Shown piece by piece: positions 25,885 to 37,041 of a stretch of DNA of 64,000 nt. Numbering within the stretch: position 1 is the first letter of the stretch; every line of letters starts with the position of its first letter. The stretch comes from Puccinia triticina (taxonomy: Eukaryota; Basidiomycota; Pucciniomycetes; Pucciniales; Pucciniaceae): contig NC_070575.1 in assembly GCF_026914185.1 (NCBI RefSeq), positions 3,121,001-3,185,000 of the forward strand. Reading direction: 5' to 3'. The notes under the pieces were generated by a model. It had not been told where the DNA came from, did not search any database, and saw only the letters and a list, made by a program, of their open reading frames with translations. A program made the translations under genes and the position numbers.

Positions 25885-26710
25885 TCCTTAAAGTCAGTGT
25901 AGCTGACCCAAAGTCTGCCTTTTCTACCTTTTTACATATGATTTGTCTCATATCTTTTCCATCTTAAGAGATATCCTTGTTTTGGATTCATATTCTGTTT
26001 CCCCATGCAATTTCAACCTGAGTTACATCTTACCATTTCTTTGTAACTCTACTCCTTCCCTGAGTTCTTGAGTTGTGACACCCATGCGCAGTTGTGACGT
26101 GTAAGCGCTACCAGGCTTGCCAAACAACATGTACATATGTAATTACATAAGCAAACTGTGAAAATATTTGAAGTCAGGATCCCCCTTGCCTGAGGAGGAT
26201 CTAAAGACTTCAGCACACCAAAACCACACCCCAGAGACACCCAGGATACAGAGGCCACTTCACTCCCAGTATCACCACAGAATATTGACAGTAATTACCC
26301 TCTTTCACTGACCTTGTTTATCTCAGAGGAAACTCTGTTGCTCCAGACTCTGCTTCACCTGTTTCCTCCAACTCTTTCAATCTTCAAAGATCAAGAGGTT
26401 ATCTCTGGTTAAGACCTATAAAACCAGAGCAGAGCAGTAACCCTACTTCTGAATCCCACCAACGTTTCCTTGTTGTGAGTGCAGGCTGTTGCACTCTCTT
26501 GGCCTTGCACAGCTGGCATCCAACTTTTCCAAGTTGAGAATAGCCCAGATCAGTTGTTAAAGACTTAAAGTCTAGGCTTGATCTTATATCCTTCTCTCTC
26601 TTTTTCTCTCTCTCTCAGTTTGTGTTTCTTTATCCTAAGAAATCCAAACTATTCCCCCCATTTTTTCTTATGTTCTGCTGTCACATAAGAGACACAGGCT
26701 CACACCCACA
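25885..26710 (+). mobile_element. LTR of family B (copy b), solo
   Basis: Matches copy a in inverted orientation and copies c and d. The expected first bases TGTCAG are degraded (homology starts at CCTTAAAGTCA, 25887). The end is GGCTCACACCCACA, as in copy a and unlike c and d, so a and b form a subfamily. A CT-rich block and TTCTTTATCC near the end are shared by all copies. No obvious target duplication. Confidence 0.75.
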
Positions 26711-26935
26711 GATTCAATTCATGTTGGATTTAACACCCCAGAGGACTGGATATCTAAATCACACCTAGGCAAACTGGCTAACATAACTTCCCATTGTTGG
26801 CGCCACATAACAGGAAGTTTCAAAGTTGACCCAGGCATGCATGCAGGTCACTTTGCATACCCCAATTTGGCGGGGAGACTTGCATGCCAAACTGGCAAGT
26901 CAACATTCAACATTTGAGTTGAACACCAACTTGCC

Positions 26936-28258
26936 TTGCCACGCAAGTCAGCTGGCCTGCCCCTTCAGCGCTCATCTCAAACCTCATCCACCACTCAAGA
27001 TCACCCCCTGCCAAAGTCACCAGCCCCCAATCCCAAGAAAACTCATAAAACGCAGTCATCAACCTCCCTCTCTTCAAATGTTCTTCAGCCCCATCCTCAC
27101 CCTAACACCTGCAACACACCATCACATCTACAAAGCTCTTCTTGGAATTTCTTGTACACTTGCGTGTTCAACAATGTCACCCCAAATGCCTCTATCAACT
27201 TGACCAAAAACCAAGAAGCCTTTGATTCAATGGGATTGAAATGGAGTTAACAGAGACTAGTCAAGCATTAAGATTGTTCTTGAATGGCTTGCAACAGGTA
27301 CCAACTACAAGCTTTAATGGCAAGGCAAAGGAGAAAGGGGACGGACAAAGACCTGGCTATGCTCGTAGATTGTCCAATTGATGGACCTCAGGGGTATCAC
27401 TCACAGAGACACAAAGGGTAGATGCTCTCACTTTTCATTTATTACTCATTTCCAGTGTCTGATGTCTGTCATCTTTTACAGGAGTGCTTCAAAAGATTTC
27501 AGACCTCCAATCTTTGTACAACACTGCTTGGGACTTTTTGAAGAACACTGGCAAGGGGATCATGGAGAATGATGAAATCAATGGTGTTTGCACCGTTAAG
27601 GGTATTTCATCTTTCCATATGAGCTGCAATCTAACTGAACTGCAAGGTTGGCTGATTACTCTCCAAAATATATTTCCATGTTGCTATTGGAGTTTTCTTG
27701 ATCCCATCATGATATCTATTGGTCACCAAACCATTGCATGTTTAATCCTTGGTTAATGGTGACCAACCAGGTAGACAGGACTCTCCGGAGCCCAACAATG
27801 ACCCTCCGCCTATGGAGCCCACACTTAACACCAATGACTCTGCCAGTCTAGCCAGCAGAAAGTCCAATCTTCCCAAGGTCTTGGCCTTGATTCCTGCACC
27901 CCAACTCTCCGCCTCAACTCCTGCTCCACAAATCTCCACCTCAACCCCTGCTGCATTAGCCCAGAAGACCAAGTAAATCAAACACAAATCATGTGTGAAT
28001 CGTCCTACCACCCAATCCTCTCCTCTAGACACAAACAGAACAATACACAAGAGCTTTATATGTGATCCATTGTCTCCAAGTGAAACACTGACATCACTAG
28101 GGCCTGCGCTGAGGCCAGCCAGATCAAGATTGCATACATGAAAGAATTAAGAGAGCATGGGTTATCCTTTGAAGAAATCAAGGCCAAGGCAATAATTGTG
28201 TTCCCCCAATTAGCCGAAATGGATGAAGGATGTGAGGGATCCAATGACTCTTCTTAGT
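26936..28258 (+). pseudogene. SANT/Myb-like Harbinger accessory ORF (decayed, multi-exon)
   Basis: Fragments in changing frames: a Ser/Pro/His-rich N-terminal ORF (26936-27250), MELTETSQALRLFLNGLQQ (27239-), a segment LYNTAWDFLKNTGKGIMEN at about 27.52 kb, a Pro/Ser-rich linker (27.78-27.98 kb) and a charged C-terminus QIKIAYMKELREHGLSFEEI (28.12-28.26 kb). FLKNTGxGI and the charged C-terminal helix occur in DNA-binding companion proteins of rust Harbinger-like elements (from memory, moderate certainty). Putative introns are not resolved. It could instead be an unrelated host gene relic. Confidence 0.35.
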
Positions 28259-28704
28259 TGTACATATTGCTTTCTATCTTCACTTGCCAAACTCATCTGT
28301 AAACACCCTCTTCTCCACTTTCATCTACTATGCTTTCATCATTGTAAAGGACTGAAGCCAATGTACATTTTCCAATCTCTTTCTTCTCCAATGGCCAATT
28401 TTCACTTGATCTTTTTCCTCTTATGGGTAATGGCTACTTTCCACTTGTGTCTGATATTATTTCATTGGTCTAGCATACTTGAGTCATTGGAAGTATTTTT
28501 GAAGTAAGTTCCTGCGAGTGAGTGCACAAAGAATCACTGAGAGCCCGGAACCAATTGTGAAACATGGATCCGGGTTTTTTGCTAAGCTCTTGCTCCAAAC
28601 TTGTAGAAGTTTGGGGTTCTGGGCTTTGTTTGGGTATTTGTGTGTTTTGAAAAAAAAATTGTATTTTATTTTTTGACACATGACACAGGCTCCAAAGACC
28701 AATA
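28258..28704. other. Non-coding stretch between accessory ORF and H1
   Basis: T-rich, no gene recognised. It ends at the A (28704) of the Helitron target. Confidence 0.4.
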
Positions 28705-28806
28705 TCTGAGTTTGTTAAAGACAGCCAATCACGGAAACAAACTTCAAGGGTTTCCCCTGCATATTACTTAAAAATAAATAAAAAATAAAAAAATAAAAAA
28801 AAACAC

Positions 28807-29190
28807 CCACCCAATCCCCAACCTCTTCTAGAGAGGCTGCAAGGATTGGGTCAATGACCCCCAGCGCGCCGCAAAGGCAATTGCAAAGGGGGGCCATTAA
28901 CTTTTACCCCTCAAACTTTGCAAACGCAGCAGCAGAGGGGCTCGAGTCAACTGCCTCGCTGGAATTGCAGCGCAGCGAGTCGACTAAAAAATTTTTAAAA
29001 AAAAAACCCCAATCCCCAAACTCTTCTAGAGAGATTGCAAGGATTGGGTGAATGGCCCCCAGCGCGCCAAAAAGGCAATTGCAAAGGGGGGCCATCAACT
29101 TTGACCCCTCAAACTTTGCAAGCGCAGCAGCGGAGGGGTTGAGTCGACTGCCTTACTGGAATTGCAGCGCAGCGAGTCGACTGGCGATCC
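28807..29190 (+). repeat. Tandemly doubled 5' subterminal block of H1
   Basis: Two ~185 bp copies (about 28807-28990 and 28999-29185), each with CCCAATCCCCAA, GGATTGGGT, CCCAGCGCGCC, GGCAATTGCAAAGGGGGGCC, CCCTCAAACTTTGCAA and GCAGCGCAGCGAGTCGACT. Single related blocks occur at the 5' ends of H3 (44160-44330), H4 (53900-54010) and H5 (56640-56850), so the block is part of the element's conserved end. A CCCCTTTATAGTCACC sequence follows (about 29209), a possible core promoter for the first gene. Confidence 0.75.
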
Positions 29191-29904
29191 ATGCCTGCTA
29201 CACCATCCCCCCCTTTATAGTCACCCCACCCGCCATCTCAACCCCGCCCAGCCCGGCCCCATCGCAGCAGAACCAAACGCCACAACCCGCCCCGGCCGAA
29301 CAACCCTCCCCATCGCTACGGCGCCACCGCAACGCCCCCGCCCCACCTTGTCGCAGGTTTCGGTAATGCGCCAGTACCTGTTGCCGAGCCCCTGTCTGTC
29401 CTTACGCTAACATTCTTTATTCCTCCCCCCCGTCCTTAACAACCTTCCTGCAGCCCTGCCGCCTCCATTCAATCGGTGGAATCCAAATGCCCCGCAAGAC
29501 AACTAACACCCAAACCAGACCGGCCCTTTACTGCTCCTTCACGATAGCAATGACGATGCCCTGACCCTGGACAGCAGCCATCCAACCAGCGCAATCTGGT
29601 CCAGCCCAAGTCGGTCATACCCAACGTTATCGCCTTGTTATTAACCCGTCCCCATACCCGCCACGCTGGCAGGCATTTATCCTATAAATTGCCTGCTCGT
29701 TCGTCTCCCCTAAAGCCCATCCTCACTCTTCATCCGGCACATTCACAACAGCGTTCACCCCCAACGCCAACTCACCACTTCTTTCACACCATCCCATCCA
29801 TTGCACATCTACTTTCCCCCGGTCCCATCGCCCGTTCAAACCGTCTCATCCCCTGACGCAAGCCTCCAAACCCCGCACTTCCGAGCGACCGCAGTTTGAA
29901 CACA

Positions 29905-31182
29905 ATGACTCAATCTCGCGTTCCCAACCACCCTGTCACTTATGCCAGCCATTTCGAGCCGTTGTCAGATGTAAGTTACCCCTCCCATTTGTTGTGACAC
30001 ACCAATTCTAACAGCTTTATCCAGTCGACCTTTGATACCGTTTGCGCGAACCAATATGGATATGTGAAAACACAGAGTTTCATATTGTGCGGCGGGGTTA
30101 ATGAAGAGAAGAGTGAAAACTTCGAAGTCAAACTCGTCACCAACACCGCCTTGAGCAATGTCCTTGAGCCTGAATTTTTTTACTCGATCTGTGGCAAGAT
30201 GATCGCAACTAACAATGGAAAACCTCCTGTCTTGAGCTACAGCCACGAGATGATAACTCGCATCGGCGCAACTGGCACCAACCAACCCGACTTTACTAAC
30301 AAAACATTTATCACCGGTCTCGGTCTGATTACCCACCGACAAGAAGTAGCGCCAGCGGATACTGACACTGGTGTTACTCTCGAAGTTATAGTTGCCCACT
30401 CCGATTGGGATGCGGAGGTTGGCACACATGTCTTCTTGTATTGTAACCATTAATGATCCTAACCTTATCATTTCTTCCCAGAACCGATGTCACAGGCAGT
30501 TCGAAGTCAAGTACATCGTACCTGGTACTAAAAATCAAATAAAGACCCATTCGCTCTACACCGTCGGTCGGGAGGTCAAGATTATTGGACGCCTTGTCGA
30601 CTTCGATATGGAAAATCATATGACGGTCGTCATCGTAAGCTGATCATTCCACCCTGACCAACGATGACAATTGACTTTCAACCCTATCCCACAGGCGAAA
30701 AATGTTAGCATCACCAACGGTCACCAAATGGGCAAGATCAAGCCACTCGAGTCTGGGTCGGGCATTTCAGGAACCGGCGAAATTAAGAAGAAGCTGTCAG
30801 TGGTATACCCTTGCCTAGGATAAGGACATTACTAACTTATCGTAACAGTACTAAATTTTTGCCTAAGAAGGCCCCCCAAGACACCGGCCTGGGAAGGACA
30901 GACACCGCCTCCGGTTCAAACCATACGGCGCAAAACAATAAACAATCCCGAGTTTCGACTGTGAAGCCCACGAAATTCATGCCGGTCCCCTCCTCATCGA
31001 AGGGGAAAGATAAAGTTGTCGACGATTCGGATGAGGAAGCTGATCCGATGTTTCCGGAGGATGATGGTGATGATTGTGAAGAAGAGCTCGCCCTGACCCC
31101 CGTCGTCGAGACGCCATCCAAGCGAGGGCGCCCCCGCAAATCTATCCTTCAAGACGCAGCGAAACGCATGAAGAAGTTTTGA
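29905..31182 (+). CDS. Helitron partner protein: candidate OB-fold with acidic tail and AT-hook
   Basis: Exons 29905-29970, 30025-30417, 30482-30634, 30695-30795 and 30849-31182 give 348 residues with every intron GT-AG (53-64 bp); the fourth has the branch sequence TACTAAC. The first ~240 residues are beta-rich with a DWD motif, RQFEVKYIVPGTKN and VGREVKIIGRLVDFD, compatible with OB folds; this fold call is inference. The C-terminus has an acidic run (DDSDEEADPMFPEDDGDDCE) and a canonical AT-hook core KRGRPRKS at residues ~329-336, then a basic end. Its place inside the Helitron upstream of Rep-helicase suggests a single-strand DNA-binding partner, analogous to the RPA-like proteins of plant Helitrons. 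The start ATG is in a good context (ACAATGA) and all frames join exactly. Confidence 0.72.
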
Positions 31183-32209
31183 GGCAGCAGCGACATCAGC
31201 CTAAACCGATATTCCGGCGGCGGTATTCCACGAGATGTGCAACGTCACTGCCCCTCACCGCGTTCTTTGTTGTCATTCAACCTCAATTATATCGCAAACC
31301 CACCCCGTGCAACTGGAAAAACTACTCTCACGCGGTACGCGAACCCCTTGTTTCTTAGTTATTGGCTCCTCCTTCGGCAAGGACTCCTCCCATGTTCAAA
31401 GTCTACACCTCCTGTTCAAATAAATCCCATAGCACTGTCTTCCTCATGCTGAATTTAGCAATGTAAATACTCAAATTATGCGCGCGCGAACTTTGAAATG
31501 AATTCGCGGTATTTCATCCCAACTCGATGAGTATCATAAATTTCGGCAAGATACGCACCGCAGGGTCCACAGAACTAACATGCTTGACCTCTTTGGAGAG
31601 CACTTTTTGTCAGTCACCCGCGCCAAGTCCCTACATTTAACGTATTACAACTTCGAGATTTAACATCGAACTTGCGCCTGGGGACCTACCGCGCGTTAAA
31701 TTGCGGCAAAACCCCGGGGTTTGCTCAGAACCTTTGTATTGGGTGTTGCCTGTCCCTATCATGAACCTGCAGGCCGGCTCGATGACAAACACATTGAGCT
31801 TCATGAGTCAGTGCGTCCGGACGGTAGACTACTAAACAAGGCACTCACCCATTCTCAGGAGTATCAGAGGCGAACCGGACCATAACACGACTCCACAGGT
31901 ACTATAGCAGCACGCTATACAATCACCGCACTCCCCAAATACACAAACTGAACCGTCTTTGACTGAACGAGCATCTCAATCTGCGCGGCAATAGTGGGCC
32001 GGGCCTATTGGGTAATCAATCAGTTCATCTGCTGCCGAGCGCGTCCGGATTTTTCTCAACTCAGGCTTGAATGTACGTGTAAACCCTTCTCAACGATCAT
32101 TATCCTGGCCACTGAACAATCTCCTTGATTGGAAACCAGCCCCCCCTCCGAGTGAAGTTCCGGCCCACGATACGATTGATTCCAACTACCCGCCGCTTGA
32201 CCCGCCTTC
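31183..32209. other. Intergenic region of H1
   Basis: About 1 kb between the two H1 genes, no supported gene. It may hold the Rep-helicase promoter and 5' UTR, and an upstream exon cannot be excluded. A TGTGCAACGTCACTG stretch at 31233 and AT-rich blocks near 31450 are the only notable features. Confidence 0.35.
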
Positions 32210-35200
32210 ATGATTGAAACAAAAGGCAAAGTTTGCAATAGCACACATCCGTCGTATGAAGCCTCCTTGCGACATTGTTCTTCATACAGTGTCCCTCACA
32301 ATGCCGGACCTTGCAATATTGCCTGCGCGAAATGTCAAGCGCTTCACTTCAGAGACAAGGCGACGCTTGCTGAACGCTCAAAGCCTAACCCTTCATTTTC
32401 CACGTGCTGCCAGAAAGATAAGGTGACTTTGCCTTCCGTCGACTCATCTGCCAGGCAGTATCCCACTTTCATGCAGGGGCTTTTGACAGGCCAAGACACA
32501 CGTGAGTTATTTTCTTCTCCTCTTTCGTATCACACTAACTCGTGATTGGTCCCAGGTTCGAAAAATTATCAAGGTTTGCTCAGAATGTACAACAATGCGT
32601 TATCTTTCACGTCGCTTGGCGCAAAGGTCAACCCAACCGTTCAAGGCCCATTCGGCATTAATGTGTTCAAAATATCTGGAGCCCTCACCCATCGCATATC
32701 GAGCATTGAGCCCCCTCGAGGTACCGACCCCGGATTTGCCCAGATTTACGTCGTTGGCGACAAGGGGCTCGGCGAGGCGGAGTATCGTGCAGCGAAGGCG
32801 CAAGGACGCGGTGGCGACACGGGAAGAGGCTCTAAAATGGAACCAGGGCTAATTTTAAAGCTTGTTCAGTATATGAACGCCCATAATCCTTACGCAAAAG
32901 TCTTTCGCTCAGCAAAGGACATCCTCGACCAGCGCAATGCTTTAACGTTGAAACTACAAGGTGTCCCGAAGGCCGGGAGCAACCCAAAGCGTTACAACTG
33001 TCCTACTGCGAACGAAGTCGCCATTGTTGTCCAAGGCCCGGGTAATGTGATCAGACCGCGGCAAATCCTTCTGCATCGCCGCGATAACCGACTTGAGTAC
33101 ATCTCCGATACACATTCCTCATACTTTCCAATGCGTTATCCCATTTTTTTTCCCTTCAGGGAGCAACAATGGGATAATCTATTTTGTGCATCCACTGAAC
33201 AAGGTTAGCCCCCTTTCTTCTTCCAAATTTATGCCTTGCTGATTGTATAACTCTATTTTCCAGTGAAAAAGCGGAAAGTTGGGCCTCTGGAATGGTTCGC
33301 GTTTATGCTGTTCAAGAGGAGCTCGAGGTTTTCGGCGATTCTCGCGGGTAGATCATTGCTGCAGGAGATTTTAGTTGACATGTGCGTATGCGTGGAGCGC
33401 CAAAGATTAAAGTTCATTACTTTCAACCAAGAGAAACTCAAAGTCGGTTCATACAACCGCCTTATCAAATCGTTGGAAAACCAATCAAATGTTACCGGTC
33501 AATGTGTAATCTTGCCCGCAACCTTCATTGGCAGTCCGAGGGCGATGGAGCAGTTGTACCACGATGCAATGGCAATAACAAGGAAGTTTGGCCCACCTTC
33601 CTTATTCATTACGATGACGGCCAACCCAAAGTGGCCTGAAGTATTGGCCGAAATCCCAATGGGCGACAACCCGGTGGACCATCCAACGATAGTGACCAGG
33701 GTGTTCTATTTGAAAATGTGTTACCTGTTATTCGTTCTGATCAAGATGGAAAGGATGGGTCGGGTCATCGCCTACGTCTACACTGTTGAATTCCAAAAGC
33801 AAGGCCTCCCACATCTCCATCTCATGTTAACACTCGAAGAGCGCGATAGACCAACTACTCCTGAAGCAATTGACGAGATGGTGTCAGCCGAGATACCCGA
33901 CCCAGTCAGATCACCAATTCTCCATGCGCTGGTGTGCGAATTCATGCTGCACGGACCGTGCCTGAACCGACCGTGCTGGAATGGAAAGTCCTGTAAATTA
34001 GGCTTCCCGAAACCTTTCAGCGATCGCACGATTAACATCGATGGCACCTACCCTGTCTACCTGCGCCGGGACACAGGCCAAACCTTCACCAAGCATACGA
34101 CGACATTCAACAACGGGTCGGTTGTCCCTTACTCACCTTATCTCACGCGGGCTTTCTGTTGCCACATAAACGTTGAAGTTCCAGCAAGTACCTCAGCAAT
34201 CAAGTACCTGTATAAATACACCACAAAGGGTCACGACCGGCTTGCCATGTTGTTGGAGGGGAATGACGAAGTTCAATCCTATATTGACGGACGGTATATA
34301 AGTCCTCCTGAAGGTGAGCCCTTTCCCCTGGCCTGATTGACCGCTGTACGACTGACATCGGTGTTTAGCATGCTGGAGGTTGATGAAGTTTCCACTCTCC
34401 GGCCGATCTCCCGCGGTCACTCGGCTTAACCTACACGACGAGAATGAGCAGCTGGTTTATTTTGACGGCAAAGAGGGCCTTGAAGGCCAAATCAACAGCA
34501 GGAAAGCGACTCAAACTAGCTTGACTCAGTTTCTCGTCCTCAACAGGGACGATGCAATTGGCGCCGACGGCCGGCACACCAGAACTCTCTTCTACGAAGA
34601 AATACCCGGATATTTTTCTTGGAGCAAAGCGAATAAAGAGTGGAAACCTCGCAAGACCCGAGTCGAGGTAGTCGGTCAAATATTTTCGGTTTCTTATCTC
34701 GCGGGCGAGAAGTACTACATGCGCGTGCTGTTACTCCACCGTAAGGGAATGATCTTGCATGAAGACATGAGGACAGTCGACGGGACGGTTTATGACGATT
34801 ATCGCGGAGCATGCAACCGCCTAGGTCTTCTTGTGAACGACTTCCTATACGACAAGGCCTTGCAAGAAGCTTCATGTGTTCAGTCAGGGTATCAACTCAC
34901 GATGTACTTTGCGATGATGTGTGTCCTATCTCCCCCTGCCGCACCAAGAGTACTGTTTCAAAAGCACTATTTGAACTTCACCAATGATTGTGTAAGAATC
35001 GACATGTCGAAGCGCTATTCTCGTCAATTAGACAACAACGAACGTCGAGTCCTTGCCCTATTCCGACTTCAAGAGCTCTTAGAGGGCATGGGTTCATCAC
35101 TGTTGGGCGCCGGCTTAAGGGCTTCGAGAAAAGACAGACGCATGCTTGCAACCCTCACAGCAGAGAAAGCCGGCACGGAGGACCCGCACGTCATCAAAGA

Positions 35201-36647
35201 CAGGCTCACCAAGAGCATCCATCAATTCAACCGCTGCCAATCGCTATTCTACGACGCGGTCGATGAAGTTCTGTCTAACCATCAAGCCAGATGCTTTTAT
35301 CTCGATGGACCTGGCGGCACAGGAAAAACATTCTTGCTCAACACAATTATTGACAAAGCTTTGCTGGATGGCATCAAATTTATTGTTGCTGCATCCTCAG
35401 GGGTGGCGGCTCTTCTTTTGAAACACGGGCAGACTGCTCACTCGGCGTTTAAAATACCAATCGACGCGCCTGAAAACTCTGAGTGTACTATTGAACCGGA
35501 CACGATCCTTGGACAGCAGGTCAAGGAGGCTAGGCTTGTCATATGGGATGAGATCGTCACAATCCACAGGAATGCAATCGGTGCGGTCGACAAGACGCTT
35601 AAGCGCATTTGTGGCAATGATTTATCTTTTGGTGGGAAAGTTGTTATCTTTTCAGGTGACTTCCAACAAATATTACCGGTCGTCAAGTATAACGAATTCC
35701 CTACAGCTGAGCAGGCAACAATCAAGTCTTCGCCAATCTGGCCAAATATTTTCACCTTCCATTTGACGAAGAATATGAGGCTGGCTCGTGCTTTATCTGG
35801 CCCGGTAGAAACAAGGACGAAATACATCACCTTTTGTAAAGCACTGCTTGCGCTTGGCGAAGGTCAGGGTCAGACTCAGGACTTCGGCGTCGTAGACCTA
35901 CGGGGAATCAATGTCCGTTCACTTGCAACGCAGGAAGAGATGCGGGCAAGCCTGATATCGTTTTTTTATGGGGGTCTCACCGGGAGCCTTAACTCGAACA
36001 TTGACAACTTGAAAAATTACCTGAACGAGAGGTGCATACTAGCACCACTCAACCGAGATGTTCGAAGGATAAACGCTCAAGTCCTCTCACTGCTGCCGGG
36101 CCCCGGGATTATAATTAAATCACTCGACACGCCAGATCCGGATGCGTTCGGATCGTTACCGGAAGAATGTCTCAATAAAATTTCGCTTTCTGGATTCCCT
36201 GAGCACGAGATTGAGATCAAGATTGGCATGCTGTTAGTTGTGATCAGAAATATGGCGATCGGGAAAGGCTTGTGCAATGGCTTGAGAATCGTCGTAACAG
36301 ACGTCGGGCAGGCTTACATTGTAGGTAGATTAATGGCCGGGCCTTTCGCAGGGAACATTGTCACATTGCCGCGCGCGAAGTTGCACAACAAGGGAAACGC
36401 GAAATCAGGTCTGTCGTTCTACAGATACCAATTTCCAGTGGCGCCAGCGTATGCCATGTCTGTAAACAAGAGTCAAGGTCAAACCTTGAACAAGGTTGGA
36501 GTATTCCTTGAAACCAATGTATTCTCGCATGGGCAGCTGTATGTGGCGCTCTCGCGGGTGTCAAACGTCGATGATCTCCTCGTAGTGAAACCTTCATGCC
36601 GCGCGGGGACAATCAATGTTGTCCATAAATCCATCTTTGCTCTTTGA
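32210..36647 (+). CDS. Helitron Rep / PIF1-like helicase
   Basis: Exons 32210-32501, 32556-33203, 33264-34313 and 34369-36647 join in frame to 1,422 residues; introns are 54-60 bp, GT-AG. Order: a Cys-rich region (C39-x2-C42, H46, C66-C67), the Helitron-like N domain, the Rep nuclease with the HUH pair H497/H499 (GLPHLHLML) and the tyrosine pair Y628/Y632 (KYLYKYTTKGHD), a linker, then a superfamily 1B helicase with Walker A GPGGTGKT (977-984), Walker B WDE (1056-1058), GDFQQILPVV (1093-1102), VNKSQGQT (1362-1369) and YVALSRV (1388-1394). It nicks and unwinds the element for rolling-circle-like transposition in the nucleus. No internal stop. The ATG is the first in frame; a further upstream exon is possible. 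Confidence 0.9.
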
Positions 36648-36797
36648 CTCAAGCATCCCTAAATTTTGACCGTTATCCCTGACATGATGTACATAACTCG
36701 CGCAAAACTCGCCCAGCAATACATTCAGGTTCATCCTTGTAATAAACACAAGTCAATAAGCAAGGAATTTATAGTTGACCAGGTTTCTATGCAGCTG

Positions 36798-36979
36798 CAC
36801 CCCTTTGGGATTGCCTTCTCGGCGCGCTGGGTGTCATTGACCCAATCCTTGCAGCCCCTCTAGAATAGGTTGGGGGTTGGGTGGGTGTTTATTCTTTATT
36901 TTTTATTTATTTTTATTTTTGAGTAACATACAGGGGAAACCCTTGGAGTTTGTGCTCATGATTGGTTGCCTTTAACAGT
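36798..36979 (-). repeat. Inverted copy of the H1 5' end near its 3' end
   Basis: Reverse complement closely matches 28713-28893 (TGTTAAAG, CCAATCA, AAGGGTTTCCCCTG, AACACCCACCCAA, GGGTCAATGAC, CCAGCGCGCC), lacking only about the first 8 bases including TC. It lies between the helicase stop and the 3' hairpin. None of H3, H4 or H5 has it at that place. Confidence 0.85.
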
Positions 36980-37016
36980 CGTGTGGGCACTGGGACTTGA
37001 TCAGGTAAACCCCGCA

Positions 37017-37041
37017 GCGGCGCAGCCGCCTCAGCCTCTAG
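37017..37041 (+). other. H1 3' terminal hairpin and CTAG end
   Basis: GCGGC, loop GCA, GCCGC, nine bases, then CTAG at 37038-37041, next base T. This is the expected rolling-circle termination signal of Helitrons. The same signal ends H3, H4 and H5, with loop GCA or AAA. Confidence 0.9.

Larger units (their letters stand above)
28705..37041 (+). mobile_element. Helitron H1, autonomous, apparently intact
   Basis: 8,337 bp from TCTGAGTTTGTTAAAGAC to a 3' hairpin GCGGC-GCA-GCCGC (37017-37029) followed by CTCTAG, flanked by A (28704) and T (37042): the TC...CTRR structure and A/T insertion of Helitrons, without target duplication. It carries two intron-containing genes, an OB-like/AT-hook protein (29905-31182) and Rep-helicase (32210-36647), both open throughout. 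The 5' subterminal block starts with a CAAGGGTTTCCCC box also found in H3, H4 and H5. A ~180 bp inverted copy of the 5' region lies 62 bp inside the 3' end. Confidence 0.9.
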